The notes: generated by a model from the sequence alone, not told the origin. A DNA stretch of 64,000 nucleotides from Chrysemys picta bellii (GCF_011386835.1 NC_088797.1:90964264-91028263); one strand, 5' to 3'. Numbered from the stretch's first letter, positions 34,641 to 46,864 are shown. Made by a program: numbers and translations.

Positions 34641-35773
34641 TGTGTTCCAGTTTGATTTTTGTTTCTGTAAGTAATTCATAAATAGTTTTAGATACTTAGA
34701 TAATCATAGTTCTAGTTAGATAGTTGGAGGTTGGCAGGGGGAGGAGGAGGTTCCCTCCCATAGCTCCCCTATGGTTTGGGACACTTATTATGCCCAAGAT
34801 ACAAATCTTCCCCTTAAGTCTTAATGAGTAACCCACACAAGAGCTCTGTGTACTCCCTTGGGGAAGTGGATATCTCCTTGAGGTGTGACATCTGTTGTGC
34901 CTTTCCCCTGTATACCATGCAGTCTTGGGAGTTGAGACTCTGTAAACATCTTATGGAGCATTCTGTGAGGCCCCATTTGGACCCTGGGCCTCCTGCTCCG
35001 ATTTAGCTGACCTAGGCCTCTTGCTGGCAGCAAGGCCTAAGGACTCCATTGAATGGAAGCATGAGGAAGGCAAAAGTAAACATCCTCACAAGAAGCAAGA
35101 TAAGTCCCTCCAGAAAGACGTCTATCTTTCCCCTTCTTTCCACACACCCTGAGCTATGTTCCCTGGAACATGTGCCTCCTGAGCTCACAGGGAGAAGAGG
35201 CTGTTGGGAGCACTGCAGAATCACACACTGAAAGGCAGCACCCAGTGCTGGCATGGCACAGAGACAGAAGAGACTGTTCACCACACTGAGCTGGCACACC
35301 CCATCACAGCGATGTCAGCATGTTCCGAGAGAGTGTGACCTTTTTGTCCAAGGAGTCTCTATTTGGAACACAGACCATCCTCAGCCATACCTGGAGGCAC
35401 ACAAGTGCACCCTTGCAAATGGGATGACATAGGTACATGAGACCATATGGCCTGACAGGACGAGGCTGTTGAGGGCTGAACTGAAGCTGGGGCAGGTGAT
35501 CCCTTCTCACAAGAAATGAGTCTTGAGGTAAGTAAGCCCTTACCTACTGGATGAAATCCAGATTTTTTTCTGATAAATTCTATAACTTGTGTGGGGTTAA
35601 AGTGGACTTTTTCTGAGTTTACCTGATGTCAAAAAGCTGGAAAGAGGTCCTGCGATAAGGGTATTGCTCCCTGCATTTCTATATATGATTGACCTGTGAG
35701 CAGCCAATCATCCAGATAGGAAAAATATTGTGCTGCCTTGTCTGCATAGGCTTGCAGCCATCAATGTGAATAC
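34641..35773. other. moderately GC-rich segment, possible old retroelement, not identified
   Basis: Composition is richer in GC than its flanks. Degenerate frames contain Lys/Ser/His-rich stretches near 35060-35130 and a Cys pair (RCDICC) near 34880. Some retroelement gag regions look like this, but stops interrupt every frame and no terminal structure was found. I do not assign a family. Confidence 0.25.
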
Positions 35774-35839
35774 TTTTGTAAAACAAAGCCCGATGCCAAC
35801 TCTGTCCACATATCTATTCAAGTGACATCATCATAGCAC

Positions 35840-36157
35840 CTAATCACATCAGCCATACCATCAGGAGCTCGTTCACCTGCATATCTACCAATGTGATATG
35901 CCATCATGTGCCAGCAATGCCCCTCTGCCAGGTACATTGGCCAAACCGAACAGTCTCTACGCAAAAGAATTAATGGACACAAATCTGACATCAGGAATCA
36001 TAATACTCAAAAACCAGTGGGAGAGCACTTTAACCTGTCTGGTCATTCAATGGCAGACCTGCGGGTGGCTATTTTACAACAGAAAAGCTTCAAAAACAGA
36101 CTCCAAAGAGAAACAGCTGAACTTGAATTGATATGCAAATTAGACACAATTATTTAG
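35840..36157 (+). pseudogene. GIY-YIG endonuclease domain of a Penelope-like element, broken
   Basis: The frame from 35906 has a CxxC pair (MCQQCPSA) directly before YIGQT (the YIG part of the motif), then LRKRINGHKSD with the conserved Arg and His, GEHFNLSGH with Glu and His, and ends LICKLDTII. This order is that of the PLE endonuclease, which nicks target DNA for reverse transcription. Upstream in the same frame are stops (near 35813 and 35896), so only about 80 codons remain continuous. Confidence 0.78.
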
Positions 36158-36385
36158 GTTTGAATAAAGACTGGGAATGGCTGAGCCATTACAAACACTG
36201 AATCTATCTCCCCATGTAAGTACTCTCACACTTCTTATCAACCTGTCTGTACTGGGCTATCTTGATTATCACTTCAAAAGTTTTTTTCTCTTACTTAATT
36301 GGCCTCTCAGAGTTGGTAAGACAACTCCCACCTGTTCATGCTCTCTGTACGTGTGTATATATATCTCCTCAATATATGTTCCATT

Positions 36386-36427
36386 GCATCCGAAGAAGTG
36401 GGATGTAGCCCACAAAAGCTTATGCTC
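36386..36427 (+). ncRNA. hammerhead-like motif at the PLE 3' end, decayed
   Basis: CCGAAGA at 36390-36396 replaces CUGANGA, stem II GTGGGATGTAGCCCAC (36398-36413) is intact, GAAA has become AAAA, and stem III AGC-TTAT-GCT is followed by C at 36427. The two core losses would abolish catalysis; the position within the element matches hammerheads reported in Penelope-like terminal repeats. Confidence 0.4.
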
Positions 36428-36475
36428 AAATAAATTTGTTAGTCTCTAAGCTGCCACAAGTACTCCTGTTCTTCT

Positions 36476-37268
36476 AAAGTTAGTTATCCCCCGCTGAGCT
36501 ACATTAGTAACAACTTTGAAATGTTTAGAGTTCTGCTCTGAAAAGTAATTATGTTAAAAGGACACCTTTTTCCCCAACAGATCTCTTCCCGTTGTGTATT
36601 CTATCAGAACTGCCAACTTTACTAGAAATATGTTTTTTACTCTCTTGCCTCTGCTAGTACTGCATACTATACAGCTAGGTGAGTGGATTCTAACCTTCCT
36701 TGTGTATCCTCTACAGAATTGTATACTAAATTCCAGTCAGCAACACCTGTGCAACCCCATTGCTAGCAATGTGTCACTGAGGACATAATGTGGCTTGTGA
36801 AATTATATTGCAGTAGATGATACATGATTAAAAACCCAGCTTGATTGTCAAGAGCCCAGCTGAGTTTGCAGGGCTGATGCTTAGGGGGAAAAACATCTAT
36901 TTATTTGTAAACTAAGCACATTTGATATGGGAACTACTGAGTGCCAGTAAACTTGGGACTCCACACTGCATTTTTTTTAATGAGTCACTTTTCCATGTAG
37001 AACTGCACTTTAGGAAGTAAAGTGCTGTATCTTAAAACAACAACAACAACAACAAAAACCCTCTTGGAATATAACTAGATTAAGACTTTTCTCTGGGACA
37101 AGACCTGAAAATGTAAGGTTCTCAGACTTCGTGTGACTCTTCTGTGTCTCAGGTATGGAAAAAAATATTTTTCTCCACTACTATACCATAAAAATATTTT
37201 AAAGAGAGTACCTAGAGCTGCTTTCTTCATATATTTTTTTCAGAAAATAATCAATGTTGTTAATTATC
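36476..37268. other. AT-rich non-coding DNA, (AAC)n near 37040
   Basis: A short AAC microsatellite near 37038-37056. No supported gene. Confidence 0.5.
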
Positions 37269-37796
37269 TTAAACATATGGGTAGAAAACACATTTGTCAT
37301 TCTGTTCTGTTCTTTTTTTACTAGTTAGGAGAAAGTGGTATAGTTCTCCATTGCCAGCTGATGAAGACTGAATAAAGAGATTTGTGTAAAAGGAGCTTGC
37401 TGGATCAGTTTTAATCTTTCGTGCTTCAAACGGTAGAATAATTCCTTTGCTATTTGGTTGAAAGGTTGTGTAGGAGAAAAAATGGCTTGAGTGATCTCTG
37501 CCATCAAAGGAGTAAACTGCAGTTTTTTCGTTTGCCACTGAGGGTGTTGCATATATTACTCTTATCTGCTGAGATACAAAGGGTTTGGCAAATATTCCTA
37601 GTACTCCTGTGTGTATTTGAGCACGTTTCTGTGGATTGCACACCATGACAGATATAAAGAAAGGGACCAGCATGGGCTTTTTAGAGGCCTGTTTACTACT
37701 TTGAGAAATCCCATGGGTCTGAATTGTGTAGATGAAGGACCAGAGAAGGGTAAAACTTACTATGAGATCATTCTGTTTCTTAGTTATTCCATCCAC
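37269..37796 (-). other. 175-codon minus-strand open frame, unrecognised
   Basis: This is the longest open frame in the window that is neither in a recognised transposon nor in GC-rich repeat. The N-terminal part (residues about 10-30: LIVSFTLLWSFIYTIQTHG) is hydrophobic and could be a signal peptide or a membrane segment. The remainder is mixed and Ser/Phe-rich, with no motif I recognise and no cysteine pattern. The base composition is like the flanks, with no exon-like GC rise. It may be a chance frame, a decayed gene or part of an exon. I assign no function. Confidence 0.2.
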
Positions 37797-38689
37797 ATCC
37801 CATTAGAACTTTGAGACATTAAAGTAATTACACTTGTATTTATGCTGCTGTGGAAAATCAGCTGAGGGCTATGCTCTAGGAAGCAACTTTTTAAACAGGA
37901 GAGACACTTATACTGTCTTCATGAGTCTGGGCTGGCATGAACAACTCAAGCAACAAAAACATGGGGTGCAAAAAACCTGATGAAAGCAGAGACGTTGATC
38001 CTGTATTGCACACAACAGTAGGTCTGTGTCTATGAAACTGAAAATCATTATTTAAGAAAGACATTTTCATGCTTACTTATCCCTATTTGAGCCTTCCCTG
38101 GAAGAGGCTGCAACCTTCCTAGGGCAGTGAGCCTTACAGTTGGACAAATGCTCCTTTTAATTCTTGCTTCATCTTTACTGCAATTCTTTGTTTGCTCATT
38201 TTCAAATTCCTACCCTTTAGCCTGTAGCAAAAGTGATACTGAACTGAAAGTAATAAGTTTAGTGAATTTATTTAAATGAATACCTAGATGTGGAATAAAG
38301 ATTACACAACCACAACTACAGGTACACCTAGCTCAGTGTTGAGTCAAATTAATGGAGTACTTGGGAGTAGGTGGGAATAGGTGACATTGGCCATTAGCAG
38401 ATTTTTGATCCCTTGTGTTTAAGAGGCAGGAAGAGGTGTGAGGGTGATGTGCCTGTACCAGTTGGCGGGCAGGAAGGGGTAAGAGAGTGGAGATGCAAAG
38501 CCCTGACCCCAGATCTTGGCCTATTGGATGTGTAGAACCCCTTCTCCATACATCTGTAGCATAGGGTAACAACACTTTCCGGCAGCAAGCTGTTTCCAGG
38601 GGGGGACTATTTGGAAGGGACACCTCCTTGGGAACTGTCTGAGAAACCATGGGACTGAAGAAACCATATTGTAAGTAGCTACACTAAAG
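37797..38689. other. non-coding DNA, no gene seen
   Basis: No supported feature. If the gypsy element at 38690 had a 5' LTR it should lie here, but no TG...CA boundary could be defined. Confidence 0.4.
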
Positions 38690-38879
38690 CTGGAGTTAGT
38701 TAATTAACCCTGTCAGAGTGAGATCTTATACAGAAGATGATCCAACACAATGAAGCATAAAATATGGTGGCAGTGGTAATCAAGTCCTAGACAGCAGAAG
38801 AGACCATTCAGAGTTGCAGTGTAGATAGCAGAATACTTCTGTGAGTACACAGTTTGTTTTACAAGACAAGGCTGATAAC

Positions 38880-39612
38880 AGAAAATGGAAGGGCTGAAGC
38901 CTCCTGGGACATTAGACCTGCAAGCTAAGTATTTAGCTCAGGCATGGAAGAGCTGGAAAGAATAATTTAACCTCTATGTATATATTGCTATGGTGGATAA
39001 AGAGGATGCTGTGAAAATAAAACTTTTAACTGATTGGAGAAAGGGGGAGAGGGATAAGTGAGACTCCATGCTCAGACACTTCCCAAGCTCAATGCACCTC
39101 AGAAGCAATTATGGAGTGCTTTGATACTCACTGTAATCTCAAGAAGAATGAAATGGTGGAAAGATGATTTCTTTACGTGGGATCAAGCAGCTGGGGAGGG
39201 CATAGATGAGTACAGCACTGATTTTAAAGTGCTAGTAGCAGTTGCGATTTTGCAATATTAAAGATTCATTGATAAGAGACCACGTAGTGTGTGAGATATG
39301 AAATTTGCAAGTGTAAGAGCAATTGCTGAGGGAAGCTGACTTGACTTTGGAGAAAAGCTTGGAAACATGCAGGGCTGCAGAGCTATCCAAAGAGAGGATT
39401 AGAACCCTGGAACAGCATCAGCAGAAACTGTCCATGTAATACATAAGAAAGAGAAATCAAAACCAGATAAAACATCAGTAGATGACAATGGTACTGACAA
39501 GTAAAAGTACTGTGGGAGAAGGCACGTAAACCAGAAGTTTCTGGCTTATGGGAAATAATGCCATATTTGTGACCGTTTTAATCATTTTGCGGCCAAGTGT
39601 TTGTCCAGCTAG
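38880..39612 (+). pseudogene. gypsy gag remnant with CCHC zinc knuckle
   Basis: Degenerate frames read PPGTLDLQAKYLAQAW near 38900 and a gag-like segment FFTWDQAAGEGIDEYSTDF at about 39169. The zinc knuckle at 39559-39600 (CHIC-x4-H-x4-C) fits CX2CX4HX4C exactly. Several stops interrupt the frame. Confidence 0.75.
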
Positions 39613-39999
39613 AAAAGAAACAAATCCAAAGTACACACAACAACTAAAGAGAGTAACAGTAAGTGTGAGGACATTATATAGGTTAACAAACAGATAGTAA
39701 ACACAGTGCAAGAAGACCCTAGAAAACACCAGAAACTGTATGTTGCATGCCTCCAAGTTACTTGGGAAGAAAGTGGTCTGATTTCAATTAGATGGTGCAA
39801 TTTGTAATATTATCTCAGTCAGTCTGATGAACCCAGACATACAGTGGGAAGAGAACTAACCAGCTGATAACAATATACAATCATACCACTTTAAAGAAAT
39901 GTGTTTCAGGGAGATGGACGGCTAGACAGTAGTTATAAAATAGAGATTGACACCAGTGTGAAGCCAGGTAAATGAAGCCAGGTAAATTGCCAAAAAGAA

Positions 40000-41560
40000 A
40001 AGTACCCATTATGTTACTACAGCCAGTGAAAGATGAACTGCAGAGCCTATAGAATCATGCAATTATACAGCCTGTAGAGAAGAGCACAGACCAGAAAAGC
40101 AGTCTTGTGGTGATAAGAAAGCCATCCGGAGAACTAAGAAAATGTATAGGCCCCTATAAAGAAAGCTTTGAAACCAAACCATTTCCCTCTGCCTCCAGTT
40201 GAGTACATATTACCAGATCTGTCTAAAGTGAGCCTTTTTACAGTCTGTGATGTAAAAAATGGATTCTGGCATTTCAAACTGGATGAAGAATCCAGTTGCT
40301 TGACAATGTTCACAACTCCTTTTAGGAGATACTGATTGTTAAGGATGACAATGGCAATAAGTCCAGCATCAGATGTTTTCCAGGCAGTTGGACCCAAACA
40401 CTGGAGGGCCCGACAGGATTCCAGACAATAGTAGATGATGTGCTGATGATGGAGAGAGGATGATGATCCAGAACAAGCACAATGAGATAGTGATTACTAA
40501 TTACTACAGCTTTTAAAGAGATGCAGAGAAAGGAATATTAAATTGAACTAAGACAAGCTCAGGTCGAGAGTAACCACGGTGCCATACATTGGACATTTGT
40601 TGATGTCCAAAGCCTGAAAGTATACTCAGAGAAAGTGAGGGCAGTTAGAGAAATGCGAGATCCAGTGATGTTAAAGGAGTCTAAAGATTCCTGGGAATGG
40701 TCAATTATATAAGCAAAGTTTTGCAAGCATTTCTCTGAGAGCTGTTTCATCCTGAGACAGCTGATGCATCAAGACACTGTATGGGAGTGGACAGACCAAC
40801 ACAAGCAAGCATTCTGGAAAGTCAGAGGTGATTGGGAAGGTTTCCATTTTGAAATATTACAACTCAGAGGAACGCCTGATGTTGCTATGTGACTCATCTG
40901 TGTTGGGTTTATAGGCTACTGTGCTGCAAGAGGGGACCTATTGCATTTGCAAGCAGAACATTGTTCGTGACCGAGAAGGGCTTTGCTCACACTGTAAAAG
41001 ATTTTTTTAGCAATTCTCTTTGGAATAGAGAAAAATCACCAATACACTTACAGTCGCATTGTGCACATACAATCTGAACATAAAACTCTCAAAAGCATTT
41101 GGAGAAAGCTATTACTCACTGCACCAAAGCACTTATGGTGGATGATGATGCGACTGTAGAGGAATGACGTACAGATCAGGTATAGCCCAGGCAGAGACAG
41201 TGTTCGCATAAATCTCGAGCTGTGGATACTGGCCAGAACCCAGCAATGAAAGATCTGTAGAGGCAGAGGTAGAAACAATAAATATGGTACAGTTCTTACC
41301 TACCTTCTGAAGAAAGTTGGAGAGAGAAAGTTTCGGAACAAGACAGAATTATGCAGATTTTGAAACTCATGATCCTACAAGGATGGCTAGCAGAAAAAGA
41401 CTAAATACCTAAAGAGAACACCATTCTTTCAGATAAGAGAAGAATTGTGTGAACAGAATGGCATTATATTTCAGGGAGAAAGAGCTGTTATTCCAGCAGC
41501 TCTTAGAAATGAGACGATTCACAAAGATGGCAAAGGCACATCCCTGCCACGAAGTCTACT
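40000..41560 (+). pseudogene. gypsy reverse transcriptase/RNase H remnant
   Basis: Motifs seen in order: VCDVKNGFWHFKLDEESS from 40243 (reverse transcriptase, first catalytic Asp region), VDDVL at 40431 (the YVDD-type active-site box, first residues replaced), SDVKGV*RFLGMVNY from 40674 (thumb region, one stop inside), and IAFASRTL near 40940 (start of RNase H). The pieces fall in at least three reading frames with many stops. Downstream, GERAVIPAALR near 41482 marks the usual approach to integrase. Confidence 0.82.
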
Positions 41561-41640
41561 CCTGCCAAATTTCAAATTCCTACTCCAAAGTGTGATTTTG
41601 TAGATTTGATGCTAGATTTTCTCACAGAAAAGCTCATCAG

Positions 41641-43106
41641 AATTCTTATAAGCAACTGTTTTCAGCTGTTTACAATAGAAAGTGTCAGGCAACCTTAATA
41701 GGTGGTAGCACTAGCTCCATCTATAATTTGTTTGACTTAACTTTATTAGTATATTATTACATTTATTTTTATATGGACTTGATGCAGAGCTCTGAGATGG
41801 TTCCATTTAAAGACCTTCAAGAAATATAAATGATTGGTAAAGTAAACTTCAGTTTTGTAACCTTTGGAGGAACTGACTAAGCTGTCTTACATATCTTTTA
41901 TTAAAGATGGTCAGAGAAAGTTTGCAGGCATTTCATACTCTGACACAGATATAGGGAAAACATTAAGCAAATGCAGTGTTCACTTAACATGAGACTAAGT
42001 GGTGTCACTTTATAGTAACCATGTTAACCATTGGTAAAAGGAGCTAAAAATACTTGACGTCTGTTTCAGATGAAATAAAAAATCCATCTTTTAAAAAAAC
42101 AAAGGATTTACTATAGAAGGAACAATAAAGACTTTGTAGAAGGCTCTGGGTTTGAATGTAAAGTATGGCACCTTCTGGCTGCTGAGATTTATAATGACAA
42201 GACAGAGAGGATGTCTATCTTGTGTTTTAATAGATCACTTTTATTTTCAAGAAACACAAGCTGCTTTTCCTGAAAACAGAATGGCGAGGTGGAGACTTCG
42301 GGGGACAAAAATTACAACACTGCTCCAAAACAATTTGTGTTTTGTCTACAAGAAGGGTAGATCAGAAATCCAGCAACGATTTTGTTTAAGAGCTCTCTAG
42401 AAAATCTGGTCATTGGCATCACAATGGAAGCTGCTGGGTTCTGAAGTTTCTTGGAAATCTGACTCTATCTGTCTATTGCCTAATTTAATAAAATTCTCAG
42501 TTAAGGCAAGCATTTAATTTTTTTTTAAATTTTTCTACTTAAATGTCCAAAGCATTGATCACCCATGCACAGATGGAACTAAAAACTAGAAAAGATAAAT
42601 AGTGATACAGAGCTCTTTTTTTTTCCAGACGTTTTCTGCTCTTATCTATTCCTTCGTAATGCACAAATAAACTGTTCTTGTAACTGGATATAACTTTCCT
42701 TCCTTCCTTTCAAACAATCATACTATATAAAGCATTTTTTTCAAAATTATCATTAAATAATGCTTCCCTCAATTAAAATAATTAGTAAAATATTATTTTA
42801 CTTTGTACATCATCTTGTTATATAACCTACATGTTCATATTAAACAGTGTAAGGTACATTGTAAAAGCTATATGAAACTTCATTTCTTTTGGGTGAATTT
42901 TGTAGATACAAAGAGGGGGAAAAAAAGGGATTTACTGTTTAATATTGTTACACAGTGTGCCAGTATAGGGTAATAATATTAATCGAGCTCCCCAAAATCG
43001 CACCCTACTGAAGCATCTGTTAAAAATCAGACTTTCTTAGTGAAAGTTTAAAAATGAAGTTTAATCTGAAGTATGTATGTAGCCCAAATTGTTGAATCAT
43101 GTGTGA
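41641..43106. other. AT-rich non-coding DNA, no gene seen
   Basis: No supported gene or repeat; an 82-codon frame at 42152-42400 is unrecognised. Confidence 0.45.
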
Positions 43107-43114
43107 GACTGACA

Positions 43115-43665
43115 TACGGTTGCCAGGTGTCCAGTTTTCGACCGGAAAACTGCTGACCGGATACTAAGTCTGGTTATCTGCAGTAACTGGCATCCACCAC
43201 CAGGGGTCCAGAAGAGCTGCAGCTGCTTGCTGGAGGAGCAATGGAGCACTCAGGAATGGCTTCAACATAGAGAGGTACCAGTAGCTCCCCCATCCTGCTC
43301 CACTCACCCCCACCTGTTCTCTCTTCCCCACCCTGCCCCACTGACCCCCACCCCAGCCCTGGAGCATGGGTCTCCATTCCCTGCCCTATTCACTCCCCCA
43401 CCCCCGGAGCCTGACTCTCTCTCTCCAATGCCCTGCCCCAGTCACCTCTCCACCCCTAGAGCCCTGCTCAGCTGGAAAGGAGGAGAGGGTGGTGGAGAGA
43501 GCAGCGAGTGACAGTGGGATGGAAAGAGGAGCGGGGGGGGGCAGGGCCTCGAGGGAAAGAGTTGGAGCAAGGGCTGGGGCCTTGGGGGAAGAGGCGGAGC
43601 AGAGGGCAGGAGAGGTTCTGGTGCTCAGTGTCCGGTTTTCACAAATTAGAAAGTTGGCCACCCTA
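43115..43665. mobile_element. hAT-type element with perfect TSD GACTGACA
   Basis: Left TACGGTTGCCAGGTGTCC and right AGAAAGTTGGCCACCCTA are inverted termini of the TAGGGTTGCCA type. GACTGACA lies on both sides (43107-43114 and 43666-43673), a perfect 8-bp duplication. Like the 28611 element it carries GTGTCC(A/G)GTTTTC near both ends and a GC-rich, C-tract interior. No transposase. Confidence 0.92.
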
Positions 43666-43673
43666 GACTGACA

Positions 43674-45435
43674 GGGAATAGGCTAGACTAGATTTGTTGA
43701 AAGTTTTGTGAGCCAGCATGAGGGCTCAAGCTCTCAGTAGTATCAGTGATGTGAGGCATTTCTAGGTTTGCCCTGGAAAAAATGTAAAAGATTCAAGTAT
43801 TCCAATTACATATCTTTAGGATCTTTGACCTGCCTTTATTTAAAATATTTAAATTGTGGAATCTATCAGTTTTTTCTGGACTTCTTTGGTTATAATCTCC
43901 TTTGTGTATTAAATCCTTAAAACTTACTCAGATGCTTTTCCAGTAGTTTGGATGAGAGAGAGAAGGGAATTCTCATAGCATAAGAATCTGGGCCACAGTT
44001 TCTAGGAGGCACTGCACAGAAGGTACTACCTGTGCATCTCCTTAATACTGGCTACCATGAGCCAGCATGCTCTAGGGTTGCTCTATTTCATAGCAGACCT
44101 GCTCAACTACTTATGAACTTCTCTGCAGCTCAGAATGGCCAGAGCACTTTGCATTCTGAGAACTTCTGCTCCAAGCATGCCTCTATGCTGGAGGCTGAGT
44201 AAGAAGGCTGTGCTCAGGGAATTACCCTGTCTACACCACCAGAGCACTGTAAGGGCCAGAATCTGCCCCTACCTCTTATCCCATGGCTCTCCTTTTTCCT
44301 AAGGTCTCTGAGCAATACCTAAACACCTGGAAAGGTGAGAAGCCAGGGAGAGACTGGAGCCATATAAACTGGAAAAGGAAAAGCAAGGCCTATAAACTGA
44401 CAGAGAAATATAAAATATTTGGAAAATAGCAGGTAGTAGACCAAACCCCTAACTTAAAATGCACTTCTTTCCCCCTCCAAACCATCACAAGTTTGACAGC
44501 TACAGATAGCAGCAGTTTTACAGCTTTTAGTATAGCTTGTTAGAGTACAAAAGTAGAAGGCAAAATAGGAGCTTGAAGATACCTGTTCAAATAATAGTTG
44601 GCAGTCTATTTATACTTATTTTTCACTGAAATGGGCCTCTTCAGACTCATTGACAATTACTGCATACATTCTATTTCATAAAACATCATAAGTGTGGTTA
44701 AAAATGTTGAATTAATGTTTAGAAGATTTTTATGCAGCACACGATTACTTCCAGGTTTAACTAGCCCTAATGGTTCTAATGATGAACTGCTGTAGTGCAC
44801 AAACCTGAGATGTTGGCCAAGAGGATCAGTACAGGCATATTGAGAAGATGTTTTCCTTGTTTGAAATATGGTAATATGTACTCTAACGAACTTTTTATGA
44901 GCTGTAGACTCATCACTTACCAGAGTTGAAGCTTACAATGACTTTTACAGTCCTACCTCATTATGTGTTTAATGGAAGATGCTTAATGGAGAAAAGGTTA
45001 TAGCTACAAGCAAAATCAGTATGAAAATGTTAAACAAGACAGGTTTTGGTGGATGCACAAAAAGAACAAAGTACACCCCTTTTACATTTTTCTGTTTTCA
45101 GTTATGGCTTGTGGTACTGGGATCTGTGAATATTACAAAGATTATTGTCACATTTTTTTGTTCCTTACTTCCAAATGTATGTAGTATAAAGAGACCAACA
45201 GTTCAGAAGTGACTATTTTTTCAAGCCTGAGTCATCTTGCATTCAGACTTATATCTTTGTGTTTAACAAAAATAGCTGGAGATGCTGTAAGTGTAAAGGG
45301 CACGTTAACTGGACAGGAATCAGTGAAATACGAGGCATAGCTTAAATGTGTTTATTTGCAGAGACAATAACTGAAAAGCATTGTCTCCTGATAGTTGTTT
45401 CTGAAGACTTATGTGAACTGACAAGTGGTCTAATC
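43674..45435. other. non-coding DNA, no gene seen
   Basis: No recognisable gene. A 77-codon frame at 44979-45212 has no motif. Confidence 0.45.
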
Positions 45436-45630
45436 TCTCGCGCCTGAATTTTTCAAGTATTTAGGAATGATTTAAGCACTTAGGAGCCAAGTTCCCATTG
45501 ACTGTCATGGGAGCTTGGTTTCCAGGTGTCTAAATCCATTTTGAAAATGAGGATTAGGCTCCTAATTCATTTAGGTATTATGTGCTGAGCATCACAATGC
45601 CTAAGTACATTGAAAAATCTGGGACTAACT
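45436..45630. repeat. imperfect palindromic repeat (AGGAGCC/GGCTCCT type)
   Basis: Contains CACTTAGGAGCCAAGTTCCC, CATTGACTGTCATGGGAGCTTGG and GATTAGGCTCCTAATTCAT, with TTTTTCAAGTATTTAGG at the left and ATTGAAAAATCTGGG at the right forming inverted ends. A weaker relative may lie at 49230-49330. Likely an old MITE. Confidence 0.45.
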
Positions 45631-46087
45631 ATATCTGTATTTTAATTGGCACTTTGGTTGATAGAGGTTAATGACTGAATGGGAGTACAGATTGAAGAAT
45701 ATCTATGCTGGAAGTGGCCTTTCCAAGTCAAGTTTGAGGCATGCTGTTGGCAGGGGCTGCTGCTATAGTACTTCCAAAGATAGAGGGGACATCAATCTCC
45801 AGTCAGCCCCGCAGCACTAATAAATCTCAAAATCCCTATTGAGAAGAAAATGTTTAAAGCACGTAGCCTCTTCTGCCTTGTCCCCTGTCGCTACCTTTTT
45901 CCTCTCTCCAGACACAAATTAGGATGCCATTCGGTGTCAACTCCACTTCGCTACAAGGAATGGAACTATGATGTCTGTTGTCCTAGGGCCATGTGAAGAG
46001 AGAAGGATTCTTTTCTGGTGCACTCAGTGAGAGAGTGACATAAGGGAAAAAAAAAACCCACCAGCATCAACTTTGTGTGAAATTGTT

Positions 46088-46392
46088 ATGGCAATTGTTA
46101 CCAGGGCTGCTGTTACACATATGGCTTCTCTACATGGTGTGGTAATATGCTCGATGGGGATATGATTTCTAAAGCATATTAAAGTGTTGTGCATTAATTG
46201 TTCTGTGTCAACCCTGCTGGTGTACACTAAAGATTCCCTAGTGCACTTTAATGTAATGCTGTCTCAAACAGCACTACCTTAAAGTGCATGATTATGGCCC
46301 ACTTGGACCAATTAGTGTGCAACATGTTAGTGCGCTTTAGAAATCATACCCCCATGGAGTGCGTTACCTCACAGTGTGGTTGAGCCCTTATT
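46088..46392. mobile_element. palindromic MITE, relative of 21326-21540
   Basis: Arms GATTTCTAAAGC and GCTTTAGAAATC are exact inverse complements, with GTCAACCCTGCTGGTGTACAC between them, as in the 21326 copy. The ends AGGGCTGCTGTTACACA and GTGTGGTTGAGCCCTTA are only weakly inverted. Confidence 0.6.
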
Positions 46393-46686
46393 CGTTAAAG
46401 ATTTTTTTCTTAGTATGTGAGCATATTTTTAGTCTCAGAAGAAATGTTGTAGGGATGTTTGTTTTTTGTTATATAAGGCTCTATGTAGAGGTAGCTGTGC
46501 TACCATGAAGCTTGTAAATACATATTAAAGGTAAAAAATAGTAAGAGAAAAGTAGGAATGGGTTCAAGAGGAATAGGGATGGGCACAAAGAAAGAGAAAC
46601 AAAAAGTATTGTATTCCAAGCACCTGTTGTGGGTGAACCTGCAAAGTCTTTGTTTTTATGCTCCTGTGTTAATGATTTAACAATTT
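46393..46686. other. non-coding DNA, no gene seen
   Basis: No supported feature. Confidence 0.4.
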
Positions 46687-46694
46687 ATTATTAT

Positions 46695-46828
46695 CAGGGC
46701 CGGCTCCAGGCACCAGCGGAGGAAGCACGTGCCTGGGGCGGCACATGCTAAGGGGTGTCATTCCATCCATTTTTGGGGCAACACAGTCCGGGTGGCTTTT
46801 TTTTTTTTTGCTTCGGCAGCTCGAGCGG

Positions 46829-46864
<36 letters not shown>

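Larger units (their letters stand above)
35774..36475 (+). mobile_element. 5'-truncated Penelope-like retroelement with 3' terminus
   Basis: A GIY-YIG endonuclease remnant (to 36157) is followed by a 3' untranslated part beginning GAATAAAGACTGGGAATGGC, and then by the hammerhead-like segment and the terminal GTTAGTCTCTAAGCTGCCAC...CTCCTGTTCTT also found at 26881-27082. Penelope-like elements are defined by reverse transcriptase plus a C-terminal GIY-YIG endonuclease; the reverse transcriptase is lost to 5' truncation. This copy links the short palindromic repeats of the window to a coding parent element. No target duplication was confirmed. Confidence 0.78.
38690..41640 (+). mobile_element. 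decayed Ty3/gypsy LTR retrotransposon, gag-pol
   Basis: Gag-like sequence, a CCHC zinc knuckle, reverse transcriptase, RNase H and the start of an integrase-side region appear in the Ty3/gypsy order on the plus strand. ATATGGTGGCAGTGG near 38760 resembles a primer-binding region. The internal sequence is broken by many stops and frame changes. No flanking LTR pair was confirmed, and the integrase core is not visible, so the copy looks truncated at the 3' side near 41640. It has no coding capacity. Confidence 0.82.

Noticed and set aside
46088..46392. Perfect TSD for this MITE
   Set aside because: The flanking 8-mers do not match, so the borders are left approximate.
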